26,182 bases of DNA from an uncultured bacterium (GTDB lineage Bacteria; Bacillota; Clostridia; Oscillospirales; Ruminococcaceae). Shown here in pieces: positions 8,528 to 15,912 of this stretch; the stretch's first letter is position 1, and every line of letters starts with the position of its first letter. A program made the position numbers and the translations under genes. The DNA lies in assembly GCA_905214265.1 (NCBI GenBank), contig CAJMLQ010000031.1:1-26182 (forward strand), given 5' to 3'. The notes beneath the pieces are model-generated. The model was not told where the DNA came from, did not search any database, and worked only from the letters and a program-made list of their open reading frames with translations.

Positions 8528-9427
8528 ATGACCGATTTGATAATTTTAGGCGCGGGTACCGCCGGATTGTCCGCCGCCATTTACGCTGTCCGCGCCGGTC
8601 TCTCTGTCCGCCTGCTGGAAAACAGTGTCTACGGCGGTCAGATTCTCAACTCTCCGGACGTTGACAACTATCCGGGCATCCCCAGTATCTCCGGTTTTGA
8701 CTTTGTTCAGAATCTTCACGATCACGCCGCCGGCCTGGGCGTAAAGCCGGAGTCCGTCACGGTCTCCCACGTAGAATTGGCTGGCGCTGTCAAACGCGTT
8801 CACACTTCCAGGGAGGTTTTGGAAGCCCGCGCGATTATCCTGGCCACCGGTGCCTCCCACCGCAAGCTGGGTTGTGCCGGAGAAGCAGAATTTCAGGGAC
8901 GTGGTGTCTCCTACTGCGCCACCTGCGATGGCGCTTTTTTTCGCGGAAAGGACGTCGCCATCGTTGGCGGCGGCAATACCGCCCTAGAGGATGCACTATT
9001 CCTTGCCAACAGCTGTAAAACGGTTTTTCTGATCCATCGCCGTGAAGAATTCCGCGCGCATCAGTCTGTAATCGATGCCGTCCGTGCGCGGGAGAACATC
9101 CGCTTGCTTCTCAACGCCACCGTGGAGGAGATCACCGGAGACAAGCAGGTCACCGGCATCGTCCTTCGCAGTACAAAGGATGAAAGCCTGTCAGATCAGA
9201 AGGTCTCCGGCGTTTTTGTCGCTGTCGGCCTTGATCCCAATACCTCCCTTTTTAAGGGCCAGCTGGAACTGGACGGCAGCTACATCCGCGCGGGTGAGGA
9301 CTGCCATACCAGTCTGCCCGGCGTGTTCGCCGCCGGAGATGTCCGTACGAAGCCCCTCCGTCAGCTTGTCACAGCGGCATCCGACGGAGCAGTCGCCGCT
9401 GTGGAGGCCGGCAAATACCTGTCCTGA
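8528..9427 (+). CDS. trxB: Thioredoxin reductase (NADPH, FAD)
   Basis: A 299-residue low-molecular-weight thioredoxin reductase, a cytoplasmic flavoprotein that passes electrons from NADPH through FAD and a redox dithiol to thioredoxin. Visible motifs: FAD-binding GAGTAGLSAA at residues 8-17, the active-site C130-A-T-C133 in YCATCDGAFF, the NADPH-binding VGGGNTALEDALFL segment near 145-160, and GVFAAGDVRTKPLRQ near the C-terminus, which contacts FAD. The length is normal to slightly short (family about 305-320). No thioredoxin gene is in the window. A 73-residue protein gene follows 85 bases downstream without an intervening terminator, so the two may share a transcript. Confidence 0.94.
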   Translation: MTDLIILGAGTAGLSAAIYAVRAGLSVRLLENSVYGGQILNSPDVDNYPGIPSISGFDFVQNLHDHAAGLGVKPESVTVSHVELAGAVKRVHTSREVLEARAIILATGASHRKLGCAGEAEFQGRGVSYCATCDGAFFRGKDVAIVGGGNTALEDALFLANSCKTVFLIHRREEFRAHQSVIDAVRARENIRLLLNATVEEITGDKQVTGIVLRSTKDESLSDQKVSGVFVAVGLDPNTSLFKGQLELDGSYIRAGEDCHTSLPGVFAAGDVRTKPLRQLVTAASDGAVAAVEAGKYLS

Positions 9428-9479
9428 CAGCTGGAAGACTTCACCGGCCATAACCGGCCCGATCCCGGGTATTCTAAAA

Positions 9480-9498
9480 TTGCGGCACAACGCCGCAA
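9480..9498 (+). other. Short hairpin abutting the ribosome binding site of the 73-aa gene
   Basis: TTGCGGC (9480-9486) pairs with GCCGCAA (9492-9498) around a 5-base loop. The stem ends directly beside the GGGAGG ribosome site at 9499-9504. It could tune translation or be an mRNA processing product end; no T-run follows, so it is not a terminator. Confidence 0.4.
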
Positions 9499-9512
9499 GG
9501 GAGGAATACCGG

Positions 9513-9734
9513 ATGAAAAAGCGCCGCATTTCTCATAAAAAAACACACATGCCTCAGCCGAAGGTCGTCGGCAACTATGCAAAGCCACCGCTTACCAACC
9601 AGGTTCCCCCGGCCTTTCTGACCTATCCGCTGACGTTCTACCATACGCGGATGGTAAACGGTCATGAGGTCCGCAATATTACGGAGCAGGACGTCCTCCG
9701 GCTGCGGGAATTTGACATTGAAAACAAAAAGTAG
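9513..9734 (+). CDS. Small hypothetical protein, 73 residues, basic N-terminus
   Basis: I do not recognise this family. The protein is 73 residues, with a very basic, His-containing start (MKKRRISHKKTH), a Pro-rich middle (NYAKPPLTNQVPPAF), and a C-terminal half ending VNGHEVRNITEQDVLRLREF that looks like a small folded unit. No membrane segment or cysteine is present. The start at 9513 has GGGAGG 8 bases upstream; the longer open frame back to 9075 is a shadow of trxB. A good terminator follows directly after the stop, which supports this being a genuine expressed gene. Its place behind trxB may mean a shared transcript but does not establish a redox role. Confidence 0.7.
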   Translation: MKKRRISHKKTHMPQPKVVGNYAKPPLTNQVPPAFLTYPLTFYHTRMVNGHEVRNITEQDVLRLREFDIENKK

Positions 9735-9746
9735 CGTTTCCCATTT

Positions 9747-9780
9747 CCCCGGCGGTCCGTCCGTCGGGGCTTTCTTTTTA
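9747..9780 (+). terminator. Rho-independent terminator after trxB and the 73-aa gene
   Basis: CCCCGGCGG (9747-9755) pairs with CCGTCGGGG (9761-9769), with one G-T pair, around a 5-base loop, followed by a T-rich run (9771-9779). Confidence 0.9.
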
Positions 9781-9807
9781 TTCTTGAACACTTCGATCAT
9801 TCAAGAT

Positions 9808-9836
9808 TTGGAAACCGGTTCCTTCAACGATATTGT
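9808..9836 (+). promoter_or_regulatory. Candidate promoter of the cardiolipin synthase gene
   Basis: TTGGAA (9808-9813) and TATTGT (9831-9836) are 17 bases apart. Each box matches consensus at four of six positions, so this is only a moderate candidate. It would give a leader of about 100 bases. Confidence 0.4.
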
Positions 9837-9866
9837 CGGCGTACAGCATCATTTCCGGAAATATAC

Positions 9867-9901
9867 GCCCCGTCTTTTCAATACTTTCGAAAAGATGGGG
9901 C
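9867..9901 (+). other. Stable leader hairpin upstream of cls
   Basis: GCCCCGTCTTTTC (9867-9879) pairs with GAAAAGATGGGGC (9889-9901) over 13 base pairs with one G-T pair and a 9-base loop. It ends about 43 bases before the cls start. No T-run follows, so it is not a standard terminator. Confidence 0.55.
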
Positions 9902-9944
9902 AACCTATTTTGTGCGAGTATCCGCTATTTTACCGGGAGGGCTT

Positions 9945-11462
9945 ATGAAAAAATTCATCCGATTTTTGACGTCCCGGCTGCTTCATTTTACTATATTGAT
10001 CTTACTTCAGGCCGGTTTTTTCTGCATTGGCCTTTTCTGGCTCCGGGAATATTCTGCCGCCGGCTGGCTGTTTCTTCAGCTTCTCAGCGGGCTCTTGGTG
10101 GTGTTCATCGTCTCCTGGCCAGACAACCCCGCCTATAAGTTGGCATGGGTCATCCTAATCCTCGGACTTCCCGGATTTGGCTGCTTCTTTTTTCTGGCTT
10201 TCAACCGGCGAAGCGTCCCGCCACGCCTCCAGCAAACTCTCCGGAAGGTGGAGGAAAAAGTTGCCCGATGTTTCCCGGAAAAATACGTCTGCCCGCCGGA
10301 CGCGGCTTCAGATCCCACTGCGTCCAAGGCCGCAGCCTATCTCCAAAAAGCCGGACCTTTTCCGGTTTTTTCCAACACGGAAACCGTCTATCTCACCCCC
10401 GGCGAGGAAAAATTCCGCGTCCTTTGCCAGGAGCTGGAAAAAGCTCGGCAATTCATCTTTTTGGAGTATTTTATCATCGAAAAAGGCGTGATGTGGGACA
10501 CGGTGCTGGCGATCCTGCTCCGAAAGCTCCGGGAAGGTGTGGAGGTTCGCGTACTCTACGACGATCTGGGCTGCATCCAGACGCTTCCCCCTAAATACGA
10601 CGCCTATCTGCGGCAGTTCGGCATCCAGGTCCAGGTCTTCAACCGCTACCGTCCCTTTCTGGACCTTTGCATGGGATACCGGGACCACCGGAAAATCTGC
10701 ATTATTGATGGAAAAGCCGCCATTACCGGCGGCATCAATCTGGCGGACGAATACATCAACGTCCGGGAAAAGCACGGATATTGGAAAGACGCTGCCCTCC
10801 TGCTGCGCGGAGAGGGGGTCCGGAGCCTGTGCCGGATGTTCCTGACCCTTTGGGAGAGCTGCACTGGGACAGATGAAGATTATGCGCCTTATCTCGCCGG
10901 TGCGCCGGCCTTCGGTGAGGGACTTGTCCTCCCCTTCTGCGATTCCCCATTGGATTCAGAGCTGGTAAGCAAAAACCTTTATTTGAACATGATCCAGTCG
11001 GCTTCCCGATCTGTCCGCATCCAGACGCCTTACCTAATATTGGACAATGAAATCGCCACGGCTCTAGCTCTGGCGGCCAAAAGCGGTGTTCTTGTGGAGA
11101 TCTTCACTCCTTATATTGGGGACAAGTGGTATGTGCAGGAATTGACCCGGGCAAACTACCCCCAACTGCTGCGGGCCGGGGTCCGAATTTACGAATACAC
11201 CCCGGGGTTTCTCCACTCTAAGGTTGTCTCCGCCGACGGGATTTCGGCGGTGGTCGGCAGCTGCAATTTTGATTTCCGCAGCCTGTACCTCCATTTTGAA
11301 TGTGGGGTATGGATGTATCGGACCGCCGCTGTGAAGGCCATAGAATCAGACTTTCAGACCACCCGGGCCGTCTCACGGGAAGTAAAGCTGGAGGACTGTC
11401 GGCTCCCATGGTACCGCTCTCTGGTCCGAAGGTTTCTGCAGGTTTTCGCGCCGCTAATGTAG
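9945..11462 (+). CDS. cls: Cardiolipin synthase, phospholipase D type
   Basis: A 505-residue bacterial cardiolipin synthase, which joins two phosphatidylglycerol molecules into cardiolipin plus glycerol at the inner face of the membrane. Two HKD phospholipase D motifs are visible: H248 in HRKICIIDG followed by GGINLADEY, and H424 in HSKVVSADG followed by GSCNFDFRS. The N-terminus has about three hydrophobic segments (roughly residues 12-30, 35-58 and 62-83), the last with the PGFGCFFFLAF pattern typical of the PLDc_N domain. The start at 9945 has GGGAGG four bases upstream; the frame extends to 9912 but without a better site. It appears to be a single gene. It ends just before the strong promoter at 11494, with a T-run but no hairpin at its end. 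Confidence 0.94.
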   Translation: MKKFIRFLTSRLLHFTILILLQAGFFCIGLFWLREYSAAGWLFLQLLSGLLVVFIVSWPDNPAYKLAWVILILGLPGFGCFFFLAFNRRSVPPRLQQTLRKVEEKVARCFPEKYVCPPDAASDPTASKAAAYLQKAGPFPVFSNTETVYLTPGEEKFRVLCQELEKARQFIFLEYFIIEKGVMWDTVLAILLRKLREGVEVRVLYDDLGCIQTLPPKYDAYLRQFGIQVQVFNRYRPFLDLCMGYRDHRKICIIDGKAAITGGINLADEYINVREKHGYWKDAALLLRGEGVRSLCRMFLTLWESCTGTDEDYAPYLAGAPAFGEGLVLPFCDSPLDSELVSKNLYLNMIQSASRSVRIQTPYLILDNEIATALALAAKSGVLVEIFTPYIGDKWYVQELTRANYPQLLRAGVRIYEYTPGFLHSKVVSADGISAVVGSCNFDFRSLYLHFECGVWMYRTAAVKAIESDFQTTRAVSREVKLEDCRLPWYRSLVRRFLQVFAPLM

Positions 11463-11493
11463 TTTTTTTGCCGTGAAAAACCTTGCGGGATCG

Positions 11494-11522
11494 TTGACAA
11501 ACATTGGGAAACATGCTATGAT
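11494..11522 (+). promoter_or_regulatory. Near-consensus promoter driving the T-box leader
   Basis: TTGACA (11494-11499), a perfect -35 box, is followed after exactly 17 bases by TATGAT (11517-11522). Transcription should begin near 11529, about 20 bases ahead of the structured leader. Confidence 0.9.
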
Positions 11523-11540
11523 GATTGTAAAATAAAATTA

Positions 11541-11806
11541 CACACAATGACGGAAAGAGTAACCGTTTCCGCAAAGCAAAGAGAGCTCCCGGCTGGTGGA
11601 AGGAAGCGTGCGCGGAACGAGTGAAGATGGCTCCCGAGTGGCGTGTTCGAGACGAGGTCTCGTTTAGAGCACGACAGGTTCGCCTGTTACAGCGAGTGGA
11701 TATGAATCGTATCCTGTGAGGTTCCCTTTGGGGAATGAAGTGAAGTGGTACCACGGAGTCTGCGCCCCGTCTTCAGCCGGTTTTGGCTTAAGACGGGGCG
11801 TTTTTG
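11541..11806 (+). promoter_or_regulatory. T-box riboswitch leader (tRNA-sensing, probably tRNA-Met)
   Basis: The region has the parts of a T-box leader in order: an AGTA motif (11558-11561), AGAGAG (11580-11585) and GGCTGGTG (11591-11598) of Stem I, a specifier region GTGAAGATGG (11621-11630), several small hairpins, the T-box core GTGGTACCACGG (11745-11756), and a terminator stem GCCCCGTCTT (11764-11773) with AAGACGGGGC (11790-11799) followed by TTTTT. TGAAG (11736-11740) can pair with CTTCA (11771-11775), giving the alternative antiterminator. The specifier can be read as ATG (Met, 11627-11629) or GAT (Asp, 11626-11628). The antiterminator bulge TGGT (11746-11749) calls for discriminator base A, which fits tRNA-Met and not the usual G of tRNA-Asp. 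Uncharged tRNA would allow read-through into the downstream genes. This leader fills the whole 11463-11803 gene-free stretch. Confidence 0.88.
11764..11806 (+). terminator. Conditional terminator of the T-box
   Basis: A 10-base-pair stem (11764-11773 with 11790-11799), extended by an inner AGCC/GGCT helix beyond one mismatch, is followed by five T residues. Formation is mutually exclusive with the antiterminator pairing at 11736-11740. Confidence 0.88.
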
Positions 11807-12166
11807 AGTTTTCGTATCGGCGCAGAGGTCGATAAGAAATATTATCTGACCCATATCGGCAAAGACCTGATCTGCTGGGGGATTCCCGATGGGAAGAATC
11901 TTGCCGCAACCGGCTCTCTATGCCTGTTCAACCGTGTTCCCTATCAAGAGAATCTGACTGGAAAGGAAGGGTATCTTTTCAACATCTATACCTGTTCCGC
12001 ATTCAGAAAACGGGGATTTGCGACGGAGATTATCAAGGAAATCATCCGATATGCTGCGGAAATGCAAATCAAAAGGCTATGGCTGAATAGCAGTGAGCAC
12101 GGGAGGCAGCTGTACGCGCGATGCGGATTTGTTGCTAAAAACAATGAAATGGAACACTCCCTGTAG
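11804..12166 (+). pseudogene. N-terminally truncated GNAT acetyltransferase remnant
   Basis: The frame encodes the C-terminal 120 residues of a GNAT N-acetyltransferase. Recognisable are LAATGSLCLFNRVPY (beta strands 2-3), NIYTCSAFRKRGFATEII (strand 4 and the acetyl-CoA pyrophosphate loop RKRGFA), and YARCGFVAKNNEMEH at the end. Full-length relatives carry about 45-60 more residues containing helices 1-2 and strand 1; those are missing. The only possible start is a TTG at 11804, which lies in the T-run of the T-box terminator and has no ribosome site. I infer a decayed or truncated gene whose break point lies at the leader junction. A working shortened protein is possible but unlikely. It is followed after 59 bases by the GyrI-like gene. 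Confidence 0.7.
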
Positions 12167-12225
12167 GAACAATTCCCGTTTGCCGGCAGTTTTCGTTTGG
12201 ATTTTTTAAGAAAGAAGGGGTATCA

Positions 12226-12741
12226 ATGGCAGAACTGATCCAATTTCAGGTGATGGAGCTTCCCGCCTTCCGAATGGTAGGAAAGGAGCGAAAGATCTCC
12301 CCTCTTGGAGTCAATCCCATACCCGAATTTTGGGGAAAATGCTTTGGAGACGGCACGTTTCCGATCCTGGAGGCGATGGAGGACGCGCTGTATCAGGAGA
12401 TCCTGGATGACGCCAAGGACGCCTATATCGGGTGGATGGGCGATCTGGAGGAAGACGGTTCCTTCACCTGTCTGGTGGGGATGCTGATGCGACCGAGGAC
12501 TCCGGTGCCGGAGGGATTTGCCTTCCGGGACATCCCGGCCTGCCGCGTGGCGGCGGGGCGTATTAAAGGGAAAGAGCCGGAGATTTACGCCATGGAGAAC
12601 GACCTGCCTCTGCAGAAAATGGAGAAGCAGGGGCTGGCGCCTGACTCCTTCTGCATGGAGGTCTACGCCTGTCCCCGGTTCACCGCGCCGGATCCCGCTG
12701 ATGGGACGGTGATTCTGGACTACTATATGCAGGTGCGGTAG
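12226..12741 (+). CDS. GyrI-like/effector-binding domain protein
   Basis: A 171-residue stand-alone GyrI-like (SOUL/effector-binding) protein. The opening VMELPAFRMVGKERKIS is the usual first strand of the domain, GWMGDLEEDGSFTCLVGM and GFAFRDIPACRVAAGRIKG match the middle strands, and SFCMEVYACPRF with a final ILDYYMQV completes the fold. Such proteins bind small hydrophobic or cationic ligands, sometimes hydrolyse electrophiles, and are often fused to AraC or MerR DNA-binding domains; no DNA-binding part is present here. AAGAAGGGG precedes the ATG. Spacing to neighbours is short (59 and 29 bases), and no promoter is evident, so it probably depends on read-through from the T-box promoter. 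The natural ligand is unknown. Confidence 0.82.
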   Translation: MAELIQFQVMELPAFRMVGKERKISPLGVNPIPEFWGKCFGDGTFPILEAMEDALYQEILDDAKDAYIGWMGDLEEDGSFTCLVGMLMRPRTPVPEGFAFRDIPACRVAAGRIKGKEPEIYAMENDLPLQKMEKQGLAPDSFCMEVYACPRFTAPDPADGTVILDYYMQVR

Positions 12742-12770
12742 AAATACGGAAGCTGAAGGAGGAGAGCATC

Positions 12771-13097
12771 ATGGAGGATTTGGGATTTCGGGAAATGCAG
12801 GAAATCCAAAGGCAGCTGCAGGAAAAATACAAGGACCAATGGGAGCCTGTGGCGCCGGAAAACGGAAAAAACAAGCTGTTGTGGCTAATGATCGAGCTGG
12901 GGGAAGTCGCTGACATCATCAAAAAGGACGGAGATCGGCGCATCATGGAGGATAACGCCACCAGGGAGCACTTTACGGAAGAGCTGTGCGACGTTTTGAT
13001 GTATCTGAACGACGTGATGCTCTGCTACGGGCTTTCGGTGGAGGAGCTGCGAGAAGCCTATTTGAAAAAGCACCAGAGAAATTTAAAAAGATGGTAG
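12771..13097 (+). CDS. MazG-like nucleotide pyrophosphohydrolase
   Basis: A 108-residue all-alpha NTP pyrophosphatase of the MazG-like type. The metal-binding pattern is visible: ELGEVADIIKKDGD (about residues 43-56) supplies the ExxE part, and EELCDVLMYLNDVM (about 72-85) supplies the ExxD part. Such enzymes cleave nucleoside triphosphates to monophosphates and pyrophosphate, often removing non-canonical nucleotides. The length fits single-domain members rather than full MazG, which has two domains. A strong GGAGGAG ribosome site lies 6 bases ahead of the ATG. It sits 29 bases after the GyrI-like gene and 34 bases before metG. Substrate preference cannot be read from sequence alone. Confidence 0.85.
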   Translation: MEDLGFREMQEIQRQLQEKYKDQWEPVAPENGKNKLLWLMIELGEVADIIKKDGDRRIMEDNATREHFTEELCDVLMYLNDVMLCYGLSVEELREAYLKKHQRNLKRW

Positions 13098-13131
13098 GAC
13101 AGACCGCCTGCCATTCAGAAAGGATTTTACT

Positions 13132-15111
13132 ATGGAAAAGAAAACGTTTTACATTACCACCGCTATCGCCTACGCCTCGCGGAAGCCCCACATCGGCAAC
13201 ACCTACGAAATCGTGCTGACAGACGCCATCGCGCGGATGAAACGGCTGCAGGGCTATGACGTGTTTTTCTGCACCGGCACCGACGAGCACGGTCAGAAGA
13301 TCGAGGAATATGCGGGGGCCGCCGGCGTTTCCCCCAAAGAGTACGTTGATCAGGTCGCCGGACAGATCCGGGGAATTTGGGACGTGATGAACACCAGCTA
13401 CGACTATTTCATCCGCACCACCGACGATTACCATGAAAAGGCCGTGCAGAAGATTTTCAAAAAAATGTATGAAAAGGGCGACATCTACAAGGGCGAATAC
13501 AGCGGGATGTACTGCACCCCCTGCGAGTCCTTCTGGACGGAGAGCCAGCTGAAGGACGGCTGCTGTCCCGACTGCGGACGGCCGGTCAAGGAGGCCAAGG
13601 AGGAGGCCTACTTCTTCCGAATGAGCAAATACCAGGACCGGTTGATGAAATATATCGAGGAGCACCCGGACTTCATCGTCCCCGAATCCCGGAAAAAGGA
13701 AATGATCAACAACTTCCTGAAGCCCGGCCTTCAGGACCTCTGCGTCTCCCGGACGTCCTTCAAGTGGGGCATCCCGGTAGATTTCGACGGCCGGCATGTG
13801 GTGTACGTCTGGCTGGATGCGCTGACCAACTACATCACAGCGCTGGGCTACGACCCCGACGGGAACCGGGGGGAGAACTTTGGAAAATACTGGCCCGCCG
13901 ACGTCCATGTCATCGGCAAGGACATCCTGCGGTTCCACACCATCTACTGGCCCATCTTCCTGATGAGCCTGGATCTTCCCCTGCCCAAGCAGGTGTTCGG
14001 GCATCCGTGGATGCTCTTTGCTGCCGACAAGATGAGCAAATCCAAAGGGAACGTCATTTACGCCGACGACATGGTGCGGCTCTTCGGCGTGGACGCGGTG
14101 CGGTACTACATGCTGGCCGCCATGCCCTACGCTCAGGATGGCAGCATCACCTATGAGGCGTTCATCACCAAGTATAATGCCGAACTGGCCAACACTTTGG
14201 GGAACCTGGTCAACCGCACTGTCGCCATGGCCAACAAATACTTCGGCGGCGAGATCGACGCGGCTTCCGTGGAGGAGCCTCTGGACCAGGAACTGAAGGA
14301 CGCGGCTCTTTCCGCGGCGGCTGGAGTCCTTTCGTCCATGGAGGAATACCGCACAGCCGACTCCTTACAGAAGATCATCGCCCTGGCGCAGCGGTCCAAC
14401 AAATATATCGATGAGACAGCACCCTGGGTTCTGGCCAAAGACGAGGCCTCCCTTCCCCGGCTGAAAACGGTGCTCTCCAACCTCATGGAGGCCATTCGGT
14501 TCATCGGAGTACTGCTGACGCCCTTCCTGCCGGACACCAGTGCCTCGATTCTGGAACAGATCGGCTCCCCTGCTGCCGGGTTGGATTCTTTGAAGTGCTT
14601 CGGCGCTGCCCCAGCGCGGAAAGTCGGCGAGGCCAAGGCGCTCTTCGCCCGTATCGACGAGGTGAAGATGATGGAACGTATCCAGAAGGAGATCGTTGAG
14701 CCGCAGATCGCCGCCGCCAAGGCGGAAGCAGCTGCCAAAGAGGCTCCTGCCGCGGAAAAGAAGGCGGAGACCGTGGAGGGCGTAGCCCAGATCGGCATTG
14801 AGGACTTTTCGAAGGTGGAGCTGCGGGTCGCCGAGGTGCTCAGCTGCGAAAAGATGAAAAAATCCAAGAAGCTGCTGAAGCTCATACTCAACGATGGCGA
14901 CGGAGAACGGCAGGTTCTTTCCGGCATCTCCCAGTGGTATGCGCCGGAGGATCTGGTTGGAAAAAAGATCATTCTGGTCTCCAACCTGAAGCCCGCCAAG
15001 CTCTGCGGCGAGATGAGCAACGGAATGATACTGGCAGCGGACTGTTCCGAGGACGACGTGAAGGTGCTGTTCGTCGATCCGTCCGTCCCGGCCGGAAGCC
15101 GGATCCACTGA
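13132..15111 (+). CDS. metG: Methionyl-tRNA synthetase
   Basis: A 659-residue class I methionyl-tRNA synthetase, which charges tRNA-Met with methionine. The HIGH-type motif is PHIGNTY at residues 19-25. Zinc ligands C128/C131 and C145/C148 form the knuckle in the connective peptide. KMSKSKGN begins at residue 300. The helical anticodon-binding domain follows, then an Ala/Glu/Lys-rich linker (about 520-550), then a C-terminal EMAP-II/Trbp111-type tRNA-binding domain (about 555-659, with KVELRVAEVLSCEKM and LKPAKLCGEMSNGMILAA). AAAGGA precedes the ATG by 7 bases. tatD follows 11 bases later. A probable Met-type T-box lies 1.3 kb upstream, separated by a GNAT remnant and two small genes, so metG is likely the ancestral target of that leader. 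No strong local promoter is seen. Confidence 0.97.
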   Translation: MEKKTFYITTAIAYASRKPHIGNTYEIVLTDAIARMKRLQGYDVFFCTGTDEHGQKIEEYAGAAGVSPKEYVDQVAGQIRGIWDVMNTSYDYFIRTTDDYHEKAVQKIFKKMYEKGDIYKGEYSGMYCTPCESFWTESQLKDGCCPDCGRPVKEAKEEAYFFRMSKYQDRLMKYIEEHPDFIVPESRKKEMINNFLKPGLQDLCVSRTSFKWGIPVDFDGRHVVYVWLDALTNYITALGYDPDGNRGENFGKYWPADVHVIGKDILRFHTIYWPIFLMSLDLPLPKQVFGHPWMLFAADKMSKSKGNVIYADDMVRLFGVDAVRYYMLAAMPYAQDGSITYEAFITKYNAELANTLGNLVNRTVAMANKYFGGEIDAASVEEPLDQELKDAALSAAAGVLSSMEEYRTADSLQKIIALAQRSNKYIDETAPWVLAKDEASLPRLKTVLSNLMEAIRFIGVLLTPFLPDTSASILEQIGSPAAGLDSLKCFGAAPARKVGEAKALFARIDEVKMMERIQKEIVEPQIAAAKAEAAAKEAPAAEKKAETVEGVAQIGIEDFSKVELRVAEVLSCEKMKKSKKLLKLILNDGDGERQVLSGISQWYAPEDLVGKKIILVSNLKPAKLCGEMSNGMILAADCSEDDVKVLFVDPSVPAGSRIH

Positions 15112-15122
15112 GGAGGCGTGCT

Positions 15123-15896
15123 GTGATTCACGGTATTTTCGACTCTCATGCCCATTATGGTGACCCGTCCTTTGATGGGGACCGGGAAGAGCTGCTTGCG
15201 GAGCTGCCAAGACAAGGGGTCTGCGGCGTTCTCGATATCGGGTGCTGTCTGGAGTCCTCCCGGAACTCCGCGGCGCTGGCCGCCGGGCATGAGGCGATCT
15301 GGGCGGCGGTCGGCTATCATCCGGAGCACGCGGATCTCTGCACCGAAGAGGGACTCGCGGAAATTGAAGGGCTGCTGGCCCAACCCAAGGTGGTGGCCAT
15401 CGGCGAGATCGGACTGGATTACTACTGGCCCGAGCCGGACCATGACATCCAGAAGCGCGTTTTTATCGCGCAGCTGGAAATGGCGCGCCGTCTGGACAAA
15501 CCGGTAATTCTCCATATCCGGGACGCGACAAAGGACGCCCTGGACATCCTGCGGGAGCACCCGGTGCGCGGGGTGATGCACTGCTTTTCCGGATCCGCGG
15601 AAACGGCGCGGGAAGTGGTGAAAATGGGGCTATACGTCGGGTTCACCGGCGTGCTGACCTTCAAAAATGCGCGGAAGCCCGCAGAGGCCTGTGCGGCGGT
15701 GCCTCTGGATCGGCTGCTGCTGGAGACGGACTGTCCCTATATGGCGCCGGTTCCCTATCGCGGGAAGCGATGCTGGTCGCCGATGATCGCCCATACGGCG
15801 GAGCGAGCGGCGGAAATCAAGGGGGTTCCTGTCCAGGAGCTGGTGGACGCGGCCCGGGAGAACACCTTACGGCTGTTTGGAATTTCACTGGGATAA
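15123..15896 (+). CDS. tatD: TatD family metal-dependent DNase
   Basis: A 257-residue TatD-type hydrolase, a TIM-barrel enzyme with two metal ions that acts as a 3'-5' exonuclease or DNase and may also process D-aminoacyl-tRNA in some members. Metal-binding motifs are in place: FDSHAHYGD at the N-terminus, GEIGLDYYW, ILHIRDA, MHCFSGS, and LLLETDCPYMAP. The start is GTG at 15123 with a perfect AGGAGG six bases upstream that overlaps the metG stop; the frame extends back to 14934 only as a shadow of metG. The metG-tatD order is conserved in many Firmicutes. A terminator follows at 15913, so this closes the T-box operon. Confidence 0.93.
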   Translation: MIHGIFDSHAHYGDPSFDGDREELLAELPRQGVCGVLDIGCCLESSRNSAALAAGHEAIWAAVGYHPEHADLCTEEGLAEIEGLLAQPKVVAIGEIGLDYYWPEPDHDIQKRVFIAQLEMARRLDKPVILHIRDATKDALDILREHPVRGVMHCFSGSAETAREVVKMGLYVGFTGVLTFKNARKPAEACAAVPLDRLLLETDCPYMAPVPYRGKRCWSPMIAHTAERAAEIKGVPVQELVDAARENTLRLFGISLG

Positions 15897-15912
15897 AATT
15901 AGCAAGATACAA

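Noticed and set aside
8368..8580. Seventy-one-residue N-terminal extension of the DUF1015 protein
   Set aside because: It crosses two divergent promoters and the start of trxB; ATG 8367 has the ribosome site.
11541..11806. Other structured RNA (6S, SRP or RNase P) in the gene-free stretch
   Set aside because: The T-box core, antiterminator pairing, terminator and promoter are all in the right order, which those RNAs would not show.
12973..14004. Open frame of 343 codons on the minus strand
   Set aside because: Antisense to the metG catalytic domain; no domain and no ribosome site.
14151..15581. Long open frame (476 codons) on the minus strand
   Set aside because: It runs antisense to metG and tatD, both with full catalytic motifs; its translation has no recognisable domain and is Ser/Arg-rich as expected for an antisense frame in GC-rich DNA.
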